DNA of 64,000 bases from positions 8,776,613-8,840,612 of the forward strand of contig NC_065881.2 in assembly GCF_932274485.2 (NCBI RefSeq), written 5' to 3'. Source of the DNA: Patella vulgata (Eukaryota > Mollusca > Gastropoda > Patellidae). This document shows, in pieces, positions 33,197-45,137 of this stretch (positions are counted from its first letter, which is position 1; every line of letters begins with the position of its first letter). Below the pieces are notes generated by a model that saw only the letters and a list, made by a program, of their open reading frames with translations, was not told the origin of the DNA and did no database searches. The position numbers and the translations under genes are program-made.

Positions 33197-33977
33197 AAGC
33201 TTATACAATTTGTTACCAGATGGCGCCATTAACTGGGGTTCATTGAAAAAGTGACTTAGATCGTTCTTCCCCTGGGCTCTTCATATATATATATTTACTT
33301 TTCTTTATTGTCTGGGACGCGACGGTTTGCCCACCTGTTTGAATTTTTAATGCCAAGAGATTAAGTAGAACAGGGAATCTCTCTCGTTTTTGTCCCTTAC
33401 TAACAACTAGTCATATTTCTCAGTATCATTAAAAAAAAATACACATGGAAAATCCCGAAAGTTCTTAATGATCCTCGTCTTTATAATTCACAGAAACGTG
33501 TCAATTATGGGTGAGAATGCATCACCCGTGCCTCAGGCAAATCAGTCCAAGTTTGATAGGTAGATGTGACAGAAATGTTTTTCAATTGCTGGGGTTTTTG
33601 TCTTGTTTTTTTAATAACTGTATGTGTCAAGCATGTCGAAATCATGAACATGACATAATATGAAACATATTGAAAACATTTCTCGCTTCGCTCTGCAGTG
33701 AAATGAAATGAAACGTCCTACTGTTCTACTCTGACTGGGCTAGTGAAGACGGTCGCTCTGCAGTATCAAATTCCTCAGCCCCGAAAAACGGCTACATGTA
33801 TGTTAAATCTCTCAGCTCCCCAAAACAACTATCTTTCATCTCCCAGCCTCCGAAAACAACTATCTTAAATCCCACAGGCCGTAAAAAGTGATTTTGGCTC
33901 CAAATAGTAGGATCGATCGGAAAATCACATTTTATTTATTTTTTATTAATTTTTTTTTTTGGGGGGGGGGGGGGGGC
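33197..33977. other. Duplicated unique sequence, no gene
   Basis: Matches 25980-26400 and 26950-27480 of the first block, minus about 600 bp. No coding signal. Confidence 0.6.
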
Positions 33978-34243
33978 TTAAACATGCATTATGCAAAAGC
34001 TAAATCTGCCTATTGCAGTTCTTTCTTTGGGCCTGAAATGTTATCTAAATTATTAATTAGACATTAATTGACTGACCTAGGTCTTAATCAACTCTCGATG
34101 CCATCGTTAGCCTGCGATGGATAATATCTTGGTTCAGAGTGAAGCAATTTGTCTGAAATTTTCAGAATTTTCTGTTTTCATTATCTATTTTTTAACTATT
34201 ATAGCGAGAACTGTCGGCTCTTTATCTAATCTTACCTAATGCC
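33978..34243 (+). mobile_element. M1 MITE, internally deleted, second block
   Basis: TTAAACATGCATTATGC left end after an 18-G run, right end as at 27781. Pair of 27491-27781. Confidence 0.75.
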
Positions 34244-34361
34244 CCTGTAAATGATCGATAAATTAAATATAATTTTAGATTTGACATCAGTAACTATAAA
34301 ATAGGGAAAGTTCAAGTAATTTTGTCGGAAAAAGTTGAGACGAAACTGCATTTTTCATTGA

Positions 34362-34365
<4 letters not shown>

Positions 34366-34407
<42 letters not shown>

Positions 34408-34667
34408 GGGTTTTAACGTCCACTCGACACAAACTAGGTCATTTCGGGACTAACATGTGGTTTTAATTTTATTTCAATAATTCGCTCGCGCGTAGGGGTC
34501 TTTAGCACTGGGAGGAAACCGGAGAACTCGGAGAAAACCCACGAGGTTGGACAGGCGACCCTACTCCTTGTCACGTACAACCGGGGAGTCGAAACCACAC
34601 CAGTTGACTCAATGACAGACTTTATGGTACAGCGTGCACGTGCTAACCATTCAGCCCCCCCCCCCCC
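34366..34667 (-). mobile_element. S1 SINE, full length, young
   Basis: TTTCATTGATGTG at 34353-34365 and 34668-34680 flanks it. The matching site in the first block has no SINE, so it inserted after the duplication. Confidence 0.92.
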
Positions 34668-34785
34668 TTTCATTGATGTGATATAAACTGCACGCCGTAC
34701 GTCATAATTATAAAATAGAAACTTTATTGCATAAGAAAACTAACAAGGATAATTATGTGCATACATGAATAATAAATGAAAATGA

Positions 34786-35282
34786 AATGGAGTTTAACGT
34801 CCTACTGTTCCGTGTGTGTGTGTTGGGGGGGGGGGGGGTATGGTAGAATGGTTAGCACAAGGTCTGTCATTGAGTCAATTGGCGTGGTTTAGTTTCACCG
34901 GTTGTACGTGACAAGGACTAGGGTCGCCTGTCCAACCTCGTGGTTTTTCTCGGGGTCTTCAATCTTCCTCCCACTGTATAAAGACCCCTACGCGCAATCG
35001 AATTATTGAAATAAAATTGAACCTTGTTAGTCCTAAAATGACATAGTTTGTGTCGAGTGGACATTAAACCCCAATTCTCTCTCTATAATAAATAAAAATG
35101 AAACGAAATGGGGTTTAACGTGTACTGTTCTTCTCCGTGTGCTATGAGGGAAGTTTTGTCCGGACAGCGGAGCCACGGCCTACTTTTATATCGAATTCTA
35201 ACTGCAGGGATCTTTTACGTGCACGCCAATGTATACACGGGACCTCAATTTTTGATCCCATTCGAACGACTAGACAGCTGAC
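34786..35282. mobile_element. S2 tail fragment, S1 SINE (+), S2 SINE (-)
   Basis: 34786-34815, 34830-35085 and 35096-35282. Same arrangement as 28256-28737. Confidence 0.8.
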
Positions 35283-35640
35283 ATGAATAACAAACTATAG
35301 CCTACTATAGAGTACGGCCCAAATCGACGAGAACACAGAACGTTGAACAGTATTTCATTTCATTTTAATTGTCAGGAATCGTTCAATTCATTCAAGTTTT
35401 GTTTCATAGTTTTGTCTTTATTTTTAATCTATAGAATCCGGACATTTTTGCCTTTGGAATTATGTTTATTTCCTAACAGGAAGTAGGTTAATTTGTTTTG
35501 GCTATTTCTACGTATGTTGCTATAGATTCTAGGAAACCAAATTTCTCCCAAAATGATGACCGCTGAGTAATCCTTTGACCAAATATACTGTGTCGACATA
35601 ATATAGTATAAACAATGATAGCATTCAACAAGAGCAAGAT

Positions 35641-35857
35641 AAGATAAGATAAGATAAGATTTTATTGTATCAAGACATCCATTAAGGACAGCATACAATA
35701 TGAACATGTATATAAAGATATAGTATAACAGATAATAGATATATACATGTATTTACAAACAAGACAAATGATAATTTTACATAATTACACATTTACTAAC
35801 AGGACAAACAGTATGATAATCATCTCAGAATACATATTTACCACAAACTGGTCTGAT
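35641..35857 (-). mobile_element. LINE-like 3' end with AGATA repeats, inserted upstream of gene C
   Basis: It starts with AAGATAAGATAAGATAAGAT then TTTTATTGTATCAAGAC. Read on the minus strand this is an AATAAAATCTTATC-type 3' end of a 5'-truncated non-LTR element. Gene B's upstream region is uninterrupted at the same point (29091-29103). Confidence 0.72.
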
Positions 35858-35909
35858 ATGATTGGCTGGTTGCAAATTAATCCGACAACCTACTTCCTAT
35901 TACGTTTTT

Positions 35910-36019
35910 GATTGGCTGCATCTTGAGGGTCAGAGTGATAGGAATCCAAACATCACAGAAAAAAAAACAAGTTTCTCTAAAAATAGACTTTTCTGGGATC
36001 CGGGAAGAGGTGTATAAAA
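35910..36019 (+). promoter_or_regulatory. Promoter of gene C: inverted CCAAT and TATA boxes
   Basis: GATTGGCTG at about 35910 and TATAAAA at 36013-36019, 103 nt before the start codon, as in gene B. Confidence 0.65.
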
Positions 36020-36115
36020 TGAAAGCTATTCGTTAATGTGGAACATATCTTCAGTTGACGTATCTCATCTGTACAACATAGTTAACTTGTTAGCAGGTCT
36101 TCAATTCGACTCAAG

Positions 36116-38639
36116 ATGAAACTGTTCGTGTTACTTTTGTCCGCTGCTGTTTTGGCCGTGTCGTCTGCTACAGTTATACCAACAACAGAAGTGCCTGTTG
36201 AAGTCACAACTCTCTCACAACAGAATGTCGGATCCAGTAAATTTGATGGCGTGGATCTTGATCTCCTCACGCAGGAAGAATTGGAAGGTTTGATGGAAGC
36301 TGAAGATGAAAAATTTACGGGTGAACTTGGTATGTAAAATTAATTATGATTTTAACATTCGGGCCTCATGCCAACAATTGTAAAATTTAAAATGTTATCG
36401 GTGTTCACTTATTTTATTTTATCTACACAGGAAAAAAACTAAAACTTTAAGAAAATAAATGCTATTATTATTATAGATACTAATGCACTTCTAAAGAAAG
36501 TTCTCATTGGTGCGCGGGGGGGGGGGGGGGTAGATGGCCGAATGGTTATCGCGTGCGCGTTGTATCATGAGGTCTATCATTGAGTCAACTGGCGCGGTTT
36601 CAATTACCCGGTTGTACGTGTTTTAACGTGCTAACTTTCTGCCCCCCTCCGGGATAATGAAGACGGGAAAAATAAAAAAAATGATGGTAAATTTTTCATT
36701 AAAAATATTTGTAGAGTGGTTAAAATATTTTACAGTAAAGATGTTTATTACGTACAGTTTAATGGTCGAGAGCGAGACATTAAATAATATATTAACTTAA
36801 AATACAGACACTGCCCCGGACGTGTTTTTCAATATTTCATCTAGTATAGATAATGTACGATTGGCAAGTTGCCCGTACATTATTGGAAATAATGGTACGC
36901 CAACGTCAAAGGATGGCGTCACATATTTTAATTTCTGTTACATCGTCTTACGTGCAATGAATGAAGATTAAAGTCTTACTGGGGCGTTTTAGCGTAATAA
37001 AATCCATTACAAACGGCAAATGTGTGAAAGACGAATCTCTAATATTCGTACAAAATAGTTCAATTCCGTTCAGTATTTACAAAGATATATTGAATTGTCA
37101 GTCAAAGGTTCGTCGATCTATGCTAATCGCTATGTAATAAGCCACCCACCATTTTGTCGTTGGTGAACAGAATTGACAGGCCTATTTTAAATCCGATTAA
37201 ATCAAGCCAGGACATTATCTAGTGCTGGTATTTTTATTTTATTCATTTAAATTAAAGGTATAATAATTAATCTGAGTACATATTATTATGACGTAATCAT
37301 ATTTCTATGGATTAAGCCGTGAGAAATTTGGTATTTAGCGAAACGTGCACATGGCGTAAAAGTTACTTGAATTGTTAAAGGGCCAATCCCGATAATATTT
37401 TGGAGAATAAAACTTTGTGTTAAAAACACTTAAAATCCTTTACCTTGGGGCCGATCAACTAACTCAATATATGTGATACCTTTTTAAATAACTTAAACTA
37501 ACCAGTCTTCATCTGGAAATGGAAATCGGTGTTTCAAGCTGTATTATGCGGTGTCTGGATAAAACCAGACTTTTATTTTATAAAAATAATGTGCAGGTGA
37601 AATTTACCTTTCGTTATCAAGTACAGCACGTTGTTCATTCACTGTATAGACCTCTAAAGGAACGGGAATCGATTATCAGGTCACCCAACGCAAAACTTGA
37701 CCCGAAATCTTAAAAAGGTTACGTGTCCGGATAAGCAAACACCCAAACGACTGAATATTTGGAGCTTAAATTTTGAGACAAAGTAAATACACCATTCCTC
37801 TATATTTTGGCGCTTAAAATTCATACGTACTCGGACTTTTATTTTTGGAACTCTGTTCAAATCGAGATAGCCCCTTTAAGCAATAAAAGTCATTTGACAA
37901 CCATCCTACGATGTAGCGGTGTTGGGGGTATGCTTACTCACTTCAAAACATCCCGTACGACATATTACTCAGTCTGATCATACCTTCAATGAATTTAGTA
38001 TTTCTACTACCAACAAGGCTGGAATGTCATTCTTCGATGCTCGCATTAAATCATTTTCTCTATAAAGGATTGGGTTATTTTCTCAGTCATAATGGGTTTT
38101 TTTTTTATAGTAACATATAAATTATAAAAAAAACCCATTTTGTTTGACATTAAATGTTGTCTTGGGTTTATAAAATTGATATTAAAGACACCATATTTTA
38201 ATACTTATATTTTTTATTTGTAGACATATATCTTGGAGTCAATGAAATAAACAAAAGAACACGTGACAACTCTAAGGTAGCACGACCAAAAAGATGGGTT
38301 CCTCTGGCCATTGCTGGTGGACGTCTTGCCTTTGCAGCTGGACGAGCTTTCTTAAGTCGCTATGCTAGAAATGGAATAACTAGAAGTGGTGCCAGAATTA
38401 CCAAACATTATTCCAGACCAGGCAACTATTTCACCGGACTCAGGGAATTCAAGAAATTGAATCCAACTGGTGTTAAACGTATTGGTGGATCCAAATTCAA
38501 TGGTTGGACCGGAACTAGTGGAAATTATCGTGTTACTGTCAGAAGTGGAAGCAAGGGAACCAGTGGCGCCAATGGATCACCAACTCTCAGTGTCTCTAGC
38601 AAAGGTGGGGACCTCGTCAGAAAATTCAGATTCGATTAA
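36116..38639 (+). CDS. Gene C: secreted basic protein precursor, two exons
   Basis: Exon 1 is 36116-36329, exon 2 is 38224-38639; 209 residues with the same layout as gene B. Exon 1 differs from B by a few residues (QNVGSS, EGLMEAE) and exon 2 appears to encode the same protein. The 1894-bp intron is about twice that of B, mostly because an M4 MITE (37375-37879) and other sequence were added. The upstream region has a LINE-type insertion that B lacks. Polyadenylation signal near 38939. The signal peptide, acidic FDGVDLDLLTQEELE and RPKR site are all intact. Function unknown. Confidence 0.88.
36515..36660 (+). mobile_element. S1 SINE head fused to an S2-like scrap, gene C intron
   Basis: GATGGCCGAATGGTTATCG after a G-run, through CCCGGTTGTACGTG, then TTTTAACGTGCTAAC. 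36661-37374 is intron sequence, part shared with B. Confidence 0.68.
37375..37879 (+). mobile_element. M4 MITE, complete, in gene C intron
   Basis: TTAAAGGGCCAATCCCGATA at left and, inverted, TTAAAGGGGCTATCTCGATT at right; 505 bp. Gene B has the uninterrupted site GAATTGTTAGGCAATAAAAG. Confidence 0.9.
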
Positions 38640-38938
38640 ACGCCATGCTAACTGTATACAACAAAAACTTTGTTTAGGGTAACATTAAAGACTCATCCAT
38701 TGACACTTTTGATATTTTCGCCGGTTTCGTAAATTGACGTGAATTTACAATTTGGTTACGAGAATGTTAAGTGAAATTCAAGACGAAGGCCCTTCCATTA
38801 AAAACACCAAATTTTAATTTTGTTACAGATAATGTACATATATCTTATAGTTTTTTTGTACATACATGTATAATACAAATGTGATATTTTGTGATTTTTT
38901 TTAAGGTGATTACCAAATCACGTGATATTTGTATTTAT

Positions 38939-38944
38939 AATAAA
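38939..38944 (+). terminator. Polyadenylation signal of gene C
   Basis: AATAAA about 300 nt after the stop codon, aligned with the one of gene B. Confidence 0.6.
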
Positions 38945-39059
38945 ATTTATAACAAAACGGATTTCATGTTATGCCTTTATATTAAACCAATCATGTGGCA
39001 GTAAAAATGGCGGCTTCCATTAACAAAGTGACTTGATCTTCTGAATTACTGAAGTAAGC

Positions 39060-39830
39060 GCCGAAGGAACATGGGATCTGTTTCTTTTGTACCATCCGAA
39101 GGACTCTTTGCCAGACCCCCCTCCACACACACACACATACACCATGCTCCCACTGACAAGGGAAGCCACTCTGGAAAATTTCGAGGAACTCACAGGCACT
39201 TAATAGTCAAGCAGTAGTAAGAAGTTAAATTTTAATCCCTTCCAGTGTCTGTGGACGACTTTCCTCCCCAAGGACCGGGTTGGTGAGCCAATGGCTTAGT
39301 CCGATCCCTGTCAGCCAGGGGCTAAGTGAGAGGGACGCAATGACCAGCTTTGCTTCATGGTTTTGAGTTCTTGCGGCCCCTTGAGTTTTTGTGCTCCCTG
39401 ACAAATGACAAAAAAACACGCGGTTTCAATGCGGTTTTCAACATTATTATCATAATCATAATGCTTAACCAGTGTCAACCATATACCGTGGGTCAGATAT
39501 GATAAAAATCGTTCCATACAGCCCAATATTACCCGGCGGCACTGGCAGGGATCCCCTTTCCAGTGGCACAGGATGGATGTGACGCGATGTACTTGGTACC
39601 CCGTAGAAGGCTTAATCTCGCTTTAACTCCGTACACCTTACAGATGTTGTAAAACTCGCGGCCATTGCGTCAGAAACATGGTGGTACCCTAATATTGATT
39701 TAGATGTGTTTAAATGTAGTTGCTATAAGGGAGCAACAGGGTAAATCAGGGGGCACATTGAAGGGGAAAGGGTAGACGTTTATGACTTCCTCCTCCATAC
39801 AGCTACATTTAGATTATCAACCAATCTAAT
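39060..39830. other. Unassigned stretch with worn S2-like pieces
   Basis: 39060-39200 has GTACCATCCGAAGGACT and TGACAAGGGAAGCCAC, a degraded inverted S2. The rest holds no gene. 39831-40000 begins with an M2 end (AATACAGATCTATATTTC). Confidence 0.5.
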
Positions 39831-40280
39831 TAAAATACAATACAGATCTATATTTCATTTCGTTTTTTTATACTTCCGATGGCCTACACTGACCGGTTGT
39901 AGTGGGTGAGTCCCCCAGTCCATACGCCCGTATCCGCTCTCCATTGCGCCCCACTCTGTCCCGTCGTCAGCTAACTTATAGCTATATACAATAGGGAAAG
40001 TTGATACGAATGTCTTATATAAGGAAATGGGTCTCACAACACAAAGTCATCATCATAGATGGGGTTTACAAATTATCGTATTAAATTCCCTAATATATAT
40101 ATATCTACATTGTCAATTCATATAGAATTAATTAAGTCTTTAATTACAACACAGCACGTACATGTTTAGAAAAAAAGTGTATAGTTGAAAAGTCAATATC
40201 ATACATTATCAAAACTACGAGTAGCTGGGGGTCAATAAGTTTATTGCATCTAAATAAAAGTTCATATTTTATAAGATAGA

Positions 40281-40590
40281 GGGGATCACGTGGCTAAGTG
40301 GGTAAGACGCTGGCTTGCTAGCCTGGAGGTCGGCTGTTCGATCCCTGCATTGGCCGAGAAAGTTCATCCAGATTTTCCGGCGTAGTTCCCCCGTGTCAGT
40401 GATGCAGGACGGAGGGCCTGACAAGGACAGCTGTCTAGTCCTTCGGATGAGACGAAAAATTCGATATAAGAGTAGGCGATAGTGCAGCTGCCCGGGCAAA
40501 ATTTCCCTCATAGCACACCGTATGGCGTATGCCCGTCTTCATTAGCCCAGCATAGGATAACAGTAGGACGTTAAAACCCATTTCATTTCA
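40281..40590 (+). mobile_element. S2 SINE, reference full-length copy
   Basis: 310 bp flanked by TTTTATAAGATAGA (40267-40280) and TTTTATAAGGTAGA (40591-40604). Box A is TGGCTAAGTGGGTAAGACG, box B GTTCGATCCC, and the tail two ATTTC-type units. Confidence 0.94.
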
Positions 40591-40989
40591 TTTTATAAGG
40601 TAGAAAACTATGAAAGTTATTGAGCATTTTGGCACAGTATTTAAAAACAAAATTTATTGATATTTTGGTGTTTGATACAGTCGCGGTCGGTTTTTGTATT
40701 TGTTTTTCTATTTTGCTTCCTTTAAGTGCCCTGTCAAAATCGTACAGAACTGATTTTATTGCACACCATTTAAACTGAAACGTAGCGTAGTAGGTACATG
40801 TATTTAGTATGTTTTTATGTAAACTTCCAGTGTCTGTGTTTTGTCAAAATGACTTCTGGTTACCCCAGATATACGCCAAAATAACAATAAAGACCATGCA
40901 TTTCTCAAAGATTTTCAAAACCGGGGGGGAAAATTATCTAGTCTATAGGTAACATTTGAATTAATTAAGAGTTTTTGTTGACGATAAAG

Positions 40990-41385
40990 ACCATGCATTT
41001 CTCAAAGATTTTCAGTTTTGTCAAAATTAAGCTTTAGAAAGTTCGCTGCCATCCATGATTTAATTTCTAATATACAATTTTCGACGCCATCTTTTGTATG
41101 AACGAAGTTGATATCTAGAGGTTTAAAAGAATAGTGCAACTGTGTATCATCTGCATACAAGTGGAATTGAAGTCATATTTCCTTACAATAGAACCAAGCG
41201 GTTTTGTATACGGACTAAACAGTATTGGTCCTAAGGCAGAACCCTGTGGTACTCCTTGAATTATTTCAGTCTTGTCAGACATGACGTCATGTATGGCTAC
41301 ATATTGACTGCGATTTCTTAGATATGATTTTAGCAACTTCAAAACAGAATCGACTATGCCAAATTCCGTAGAGAGTCGGGGCTAA
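40990..41385 (-). mobile_element. LINE reverse-transcriptase fragment
   Basis: Minus-strand translation gives FGIVDSVLKLLKSYLRNRSQ, then QGVPQGSALGPILFS, and in a shifted frame YADDTQLHYSF, the RT catalytic box, and MAANFLKLN. This fits CR1/L2-like non-LTR elements. One frameshift lies just before the YADD box. A 32-bp repeat ATAAAGACCATGCATTTCTC occurs at about 40887 and 40983 beside it. Confidence 0.85.
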
Positions 41386-42070
41386 GAAGCAGCTTTTTTT
41401 ACCTTCGTCCTGTTAACTCAAGGCCGGACGAAGACTCGATGGATCGAGATTAGAACCATTAATGCGGTTTCTTAACTTCGTCTACGCATTTGCGATGGCA
41501 AGCAGGAGCGAAAGGGTACTTCTTCAATTGAAACCAAAATAAAACAACTCACTGGACTGGATTGACATAATTTTATTATTATTTTCATCCAAAACGAATT
41601 TCGCCAGTAGATATTCTTCTATAAACCTGGAGATGTTAAGAAGGCAAGAACATATCACGCCGCCTCTCAGCTTCGCTTCGCTCCGTGTTATTAATTTCTT
41701 GCCTTCTTTCCTTCGCGCTGTTATAGCGAAACGACGCCGAGTGGCAGCGAGATTTATTGACTTATTAAAGATGCATTATGTAAGAAATAAATCTGCTTGT
41801 AACATGGACGGGAAATCTTCCTTTGTTCTTTTCGTTGAATAAGCAGATTGTTTTCCCTCGAGTAGATTGGGTGGAGCTTAACCGTGCAATAACTAGACGT
41901 GTTCAATGTTATTGCACACGTAGAAATCGTATAGAGAAGTGGGGTGGGTTTTCTGTGCAATAACAACAAGCATGCAGAGCAGTTGTCAGTGTTACAAGTC
42001 ATTCATAGCACGCTTCATTCGTTAACAGGTTTAACTCATGAAAGCCGTGCTATAAATATAACTTAATCCT
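41386..42070. other. Unassigned stretch
   Basis: 41386-41720 has two inverted-looking pieces (CTTCGTC, TTCGCTTCGCTCC) that resemble 54390-54540 and may be an old repeat. No gene. Confidence 0.45.
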
Positions 42071-42227
42071 GGGGCCTGTTTCACGAAATTTTAACTTAGA
42101 TAAAATACAAATTTTAGTAATTTGATTGGACAATATTAGATTGATTTTAGTGCTTAGCCAATCAAAGTTGAAGTATCTACTAAAATTTGGATTTTATCTT
42201 TAGTTAAAATTTCGTGAAACAGGCCCC
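42071..42227. mobile_element. Short hairpin MITE
   Basis: Ends GGGGCCTGTTTCACGAAATT and its inverse, with arms of about 45 nt continuing through ATAAAAT and AAATTTTAGTA. Length 157 bp. Confidence 0.85.
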
Positions 42228-42229
42228 AG

Positions 42230-42565
42230 ATCTTTCGTTTGGCCCCAAATGTTATATAAATCATTAATTAGACATTATTATTCACATTCCAAGCCAATAA
42301 TCAACTCTCTAGGGCATCGGGTGATTTAGATTTTCAACGGATTGAAACACGATTGCAAGTTAATTATTTAATTAAAAATGGATAATCGAGACTTTTTATT
42401 GTCGTAATAACGATAGCAGTGACAATTGAGACTACACTGTTCTTCACTGTTCAGAATGAAATAATTTGACTGAAATTTTCAACATATTCCCTTTTCATTA
42501 TCTATTTTTTAGCTGTTGTAGCTGGTACTGTCGGCTCTTTTTCTAAATCTTACATATCGAAGCGA
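42230..42565 (+). mobile_element. M1 MITE, old copy
   Basis: CAAATGTTATATAAATCATT, GACATTATT, and right end TCTTTTTCTAAATCTTACAT. The left end is lost at the hairpin element. Confidence 0.62.
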
Positions 42566-43119
42566 CAATTCTTCTTTCGCTTGAACCCAAGAAAAGATTA
42601 TTTTTTATGCAGCAAGCATAGTGTTTACTTGAATCGAAATTTTCTAGAGATACTGATAATTGTTGGGTGATCCATTATTACCAGTGGTTCCTTTGCTTCC
42701 ACTTCTGTGTGTGAAATAGCTTTATTTAACGTCCGCTTCCACTGAGGTGATATCGCAGACAGTGACACGATACTTATAGTTCCGGTCCAATTTTTAAATC
42801 TAGATAGTTTAGGTGTAAATTTAGTTGGGTTCAATTGTCTGAGTGTGGTGAAATAGTTGCCAGGTCTGGAATAATGTTTGGTGATTTTTAAAACCCTTCT
42901 GTAACGATTTCTGGTTATTCCTTTACTCGCACAGCGATTCAAGAAGAAAGCTCGCCTAGCTACAAAAGCTAGACGTCCACCAGCAATGGCCAAGGGAACC
43001 CATCTTTTTGGTCGTGCTACCTTATAGCAGTCATGTGATCTCTTGTTTACTTCATTGACTCCAAGATGTATGTCTACAAATAAAATAATATAAGTATTAA
43101 TACATGGTGTCTTTAATAT

Positions 43120-43463
43120 CAATCTGATTATAATACAAATCCATATTTCGTTTCGTTTTTTTTTATACTTTCGATGGCCTACACTACATGAAGATCGGCG
43201 GTTGTAGTAAAAGGTCGCGTCAAAGGTCTACGAACGTCCTTCGACCCTATGACGCCAGACATTGATTAATCAATCAGCGTTAACGTTTCTAGTGATTTAC
43301 AGAAGTCGCCGTAACAGATGGTTTCATTAGCCAGCCCCTCACCTCGGCCAGAACGCCGGTTATATAACAACTCTTCCAGATCCTAGTGTAGTGCAGACAA
43401 ATAAAACGAAATTTTGAACTATAAAAAACGAAACGAAGTAGGATCTGTGTTTTAATCAACTTG
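43120..43463 (+). mobile_element. M2 MITE, complete, in pseudogene E intron
   Basis: Left end CAATCTGATTATAATACAAA; the right end TGTGTTTTAATCAACTTG is its worn inverse. Internal ACTTTCGATGGCCTACACTA and CGGTTATATAACAACTC blocks match the other copies. Confidence 0.8.
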
Positions 43464-43660
43464 TCTTTATAATATCAAGTTTATAATATCAAGGGTATAA
43501 TAAATGTCAAATAAAAATATAAGACAGCACCCTTCACATGAAACATCATACTAAACTTACGCTGTCTGTCTACAGTTAGCGCCGCTTGAGAACAGACACT
43601 AAGCTAGTTGACCGACATGTTTTAGTCGAAAACACTAAGTATATTTCGAGAATTTTAGGG

Positions 43661-43984
43661 AGCCACGGTGGCTAGGTGGGTTAGACGCTGGTTCGCTAGC
43701 CTGGAGGTCGGGTGTTCGATCTCTGCTTGTCAGTGGTGCAGAACGGAGGGCCTGACAAGGACAGTTGTCTAGTCCTTCGGATGAGACGAAAGACCGAGGT
43801 CCTGTGTATACATTGGAATGCACGTAAAAGATCCCTTGGCAGTTGGAAATCGATATAAGAGTAGGCGATAGTGCCGCTGTCCGGGCAAAATTTCCCTCTT
43901 AGCACTGTATGGCGTATGCCGGTCTTCATTAGCCCAGTATAGGAGCAGAACAGTAGGACGTTAAACACCATTTCATTTCATTTC
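43661..43984 (+). mobile_element. S2 SINE with target duplication
   Basis: Head GCCACGGTGGCTAGGTGGGT, short deletion after box B, ATTTC tail. GAGAATTTTAGG and GAGAATTTTGGG flank it (43648-43659, 43985-43996). Confidence 0.88.
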
Positions 43985-44022
43985 GAGAATTTTGGGAAGT
44001 ACACACCCTGCTTTCATTTAAT

Positions 44023-44302
44023 CATAGGCGTAGGAGCCGGGGGGGGGGCAGGAGGGGGCATTTGCCCCCCAAAAAATTTATTTTCGGGCAATGAAAAATT
44101 TGACGACCTTTTTTTTCTATTAACGTTTAGAGAAAAACTATAACACTGCCCGAAAAGTATTTTCTCGTCTTTTTCTTGTCCACTGCATGCCCGAAAATAT
44201 GCCCGAAGCTCTCTTATGATATGTATGCCCGAAAAACCGGTATTGATTTAGGGCAATTTTCTCTTATGCCCCCCTGAATTACTTTGAGATCCTACGCCTA
44301 TG
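44023..44302. mobile_element. Hairpin MITE with 8-bp target duplication
   Basis: CATTTAAT at 44015-44022 and 44303-44310 flanks ends CATAGGCGTAGGA and inverse. The interior has repeated GCCCGAAAA motifs and G-runs. An 8-bp duplication fits the hAT superfamily. 44311-44660 unassigned. Confidence 0.88.
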
Positions 44303-44662
44303 CATTTAATAATGTGCTGAAAGAAACAACCCAGGTGGTGAAACAGATAACTTCATAAAGTCAGAGAAAGGGGTTCAGTGAAAACGACGGTCATTTTGAA
44401 AATTCCAGTGGCTAACATGACTTTCTTAATAAATGAGCCTAAACGGATACCTATGGAAGGATTGTTACAGTTATCTGCCTCACTAAGTGGTTGAGTGTGA
44501 AAATGATTTTATAAGTAGCCTATATTAAAGTAATCTTATTAATCATCAATAAGTGCCCAAAGTATTACAAAAAATTTGAAACGATATCATTTCCTTAAGT
44601 TTTTCAAAACGCATCCGTAAACAGTTACCGTCATAAATTACATATCCGGTATATTTTTTTCT

Positions 44663-45029
44663 CAATCTGATTAAAATACAATCTATATTTCGTTTCATTT
44701 TTTTAAATACTTTATACATGGAGATCTGACCGACTGTAGTGGAAGGTCGCGTCAGAGGTCATACGAGTGGCTTTTGACCCTATGACATCAGACATTTAAT
44801 TAACCAATCAGCGTCGATGTTTCTAGTGAGTTTACCCACAGTTCCGTGCACCTCACGTCCAAAACTCGCCGTAACAGACTGCTTCATTGGCTAATCCCTA
44901 ACCTAGAATCTCGCCAACAATCACGTGCCCTAACCTTAATAATATCTCTGCGACCGTGACAGCCCCTAGGTGCAGTAAAGGCAAGTAAAACGAAATTTTG
45001 AAATAGGATCTGTGTTTTAAATCAGATTG
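44663..45029 (+). mobile_element. M2 MITE, complete
   Basis: CAATCTGATTAAAATACAAT at left, TGTTTTAAATCAGATTG at right, 367 bp. Confidence 0.85.
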
Positions 45030-45137
45030 ACTTCTTTCTATGACCCATGGGGATGAAATTTCTTGTTAATTTGGCATTTCCAAACTACACAAAAAATCGA
45101 ATTTAGATAGTCACTTTGTTTAATGTTCGCACTAATA

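Noticed and set aside
32954-33229. Many 60-90 codon frames beginning MAEWLACARCIIKSVIES or similar
   Set aside because: These are translations of S1 SINE copies, repeated in both orientations over the window.
38470-38682. Frame MLNVLVDPNSMVGPELVEII overlapping exon 2 of genes B and C (same at 30769)
   Set aside because: An alternative frame of a real exon; the other frame is the one that splices in phase from exon 1 and is kept in all copies.
43696-43971. Many frames with RHTVCYEGNFARA or MGFNVLLFC
   Set aside because: Translations of S2 SINE copies, without independent coding evidence.
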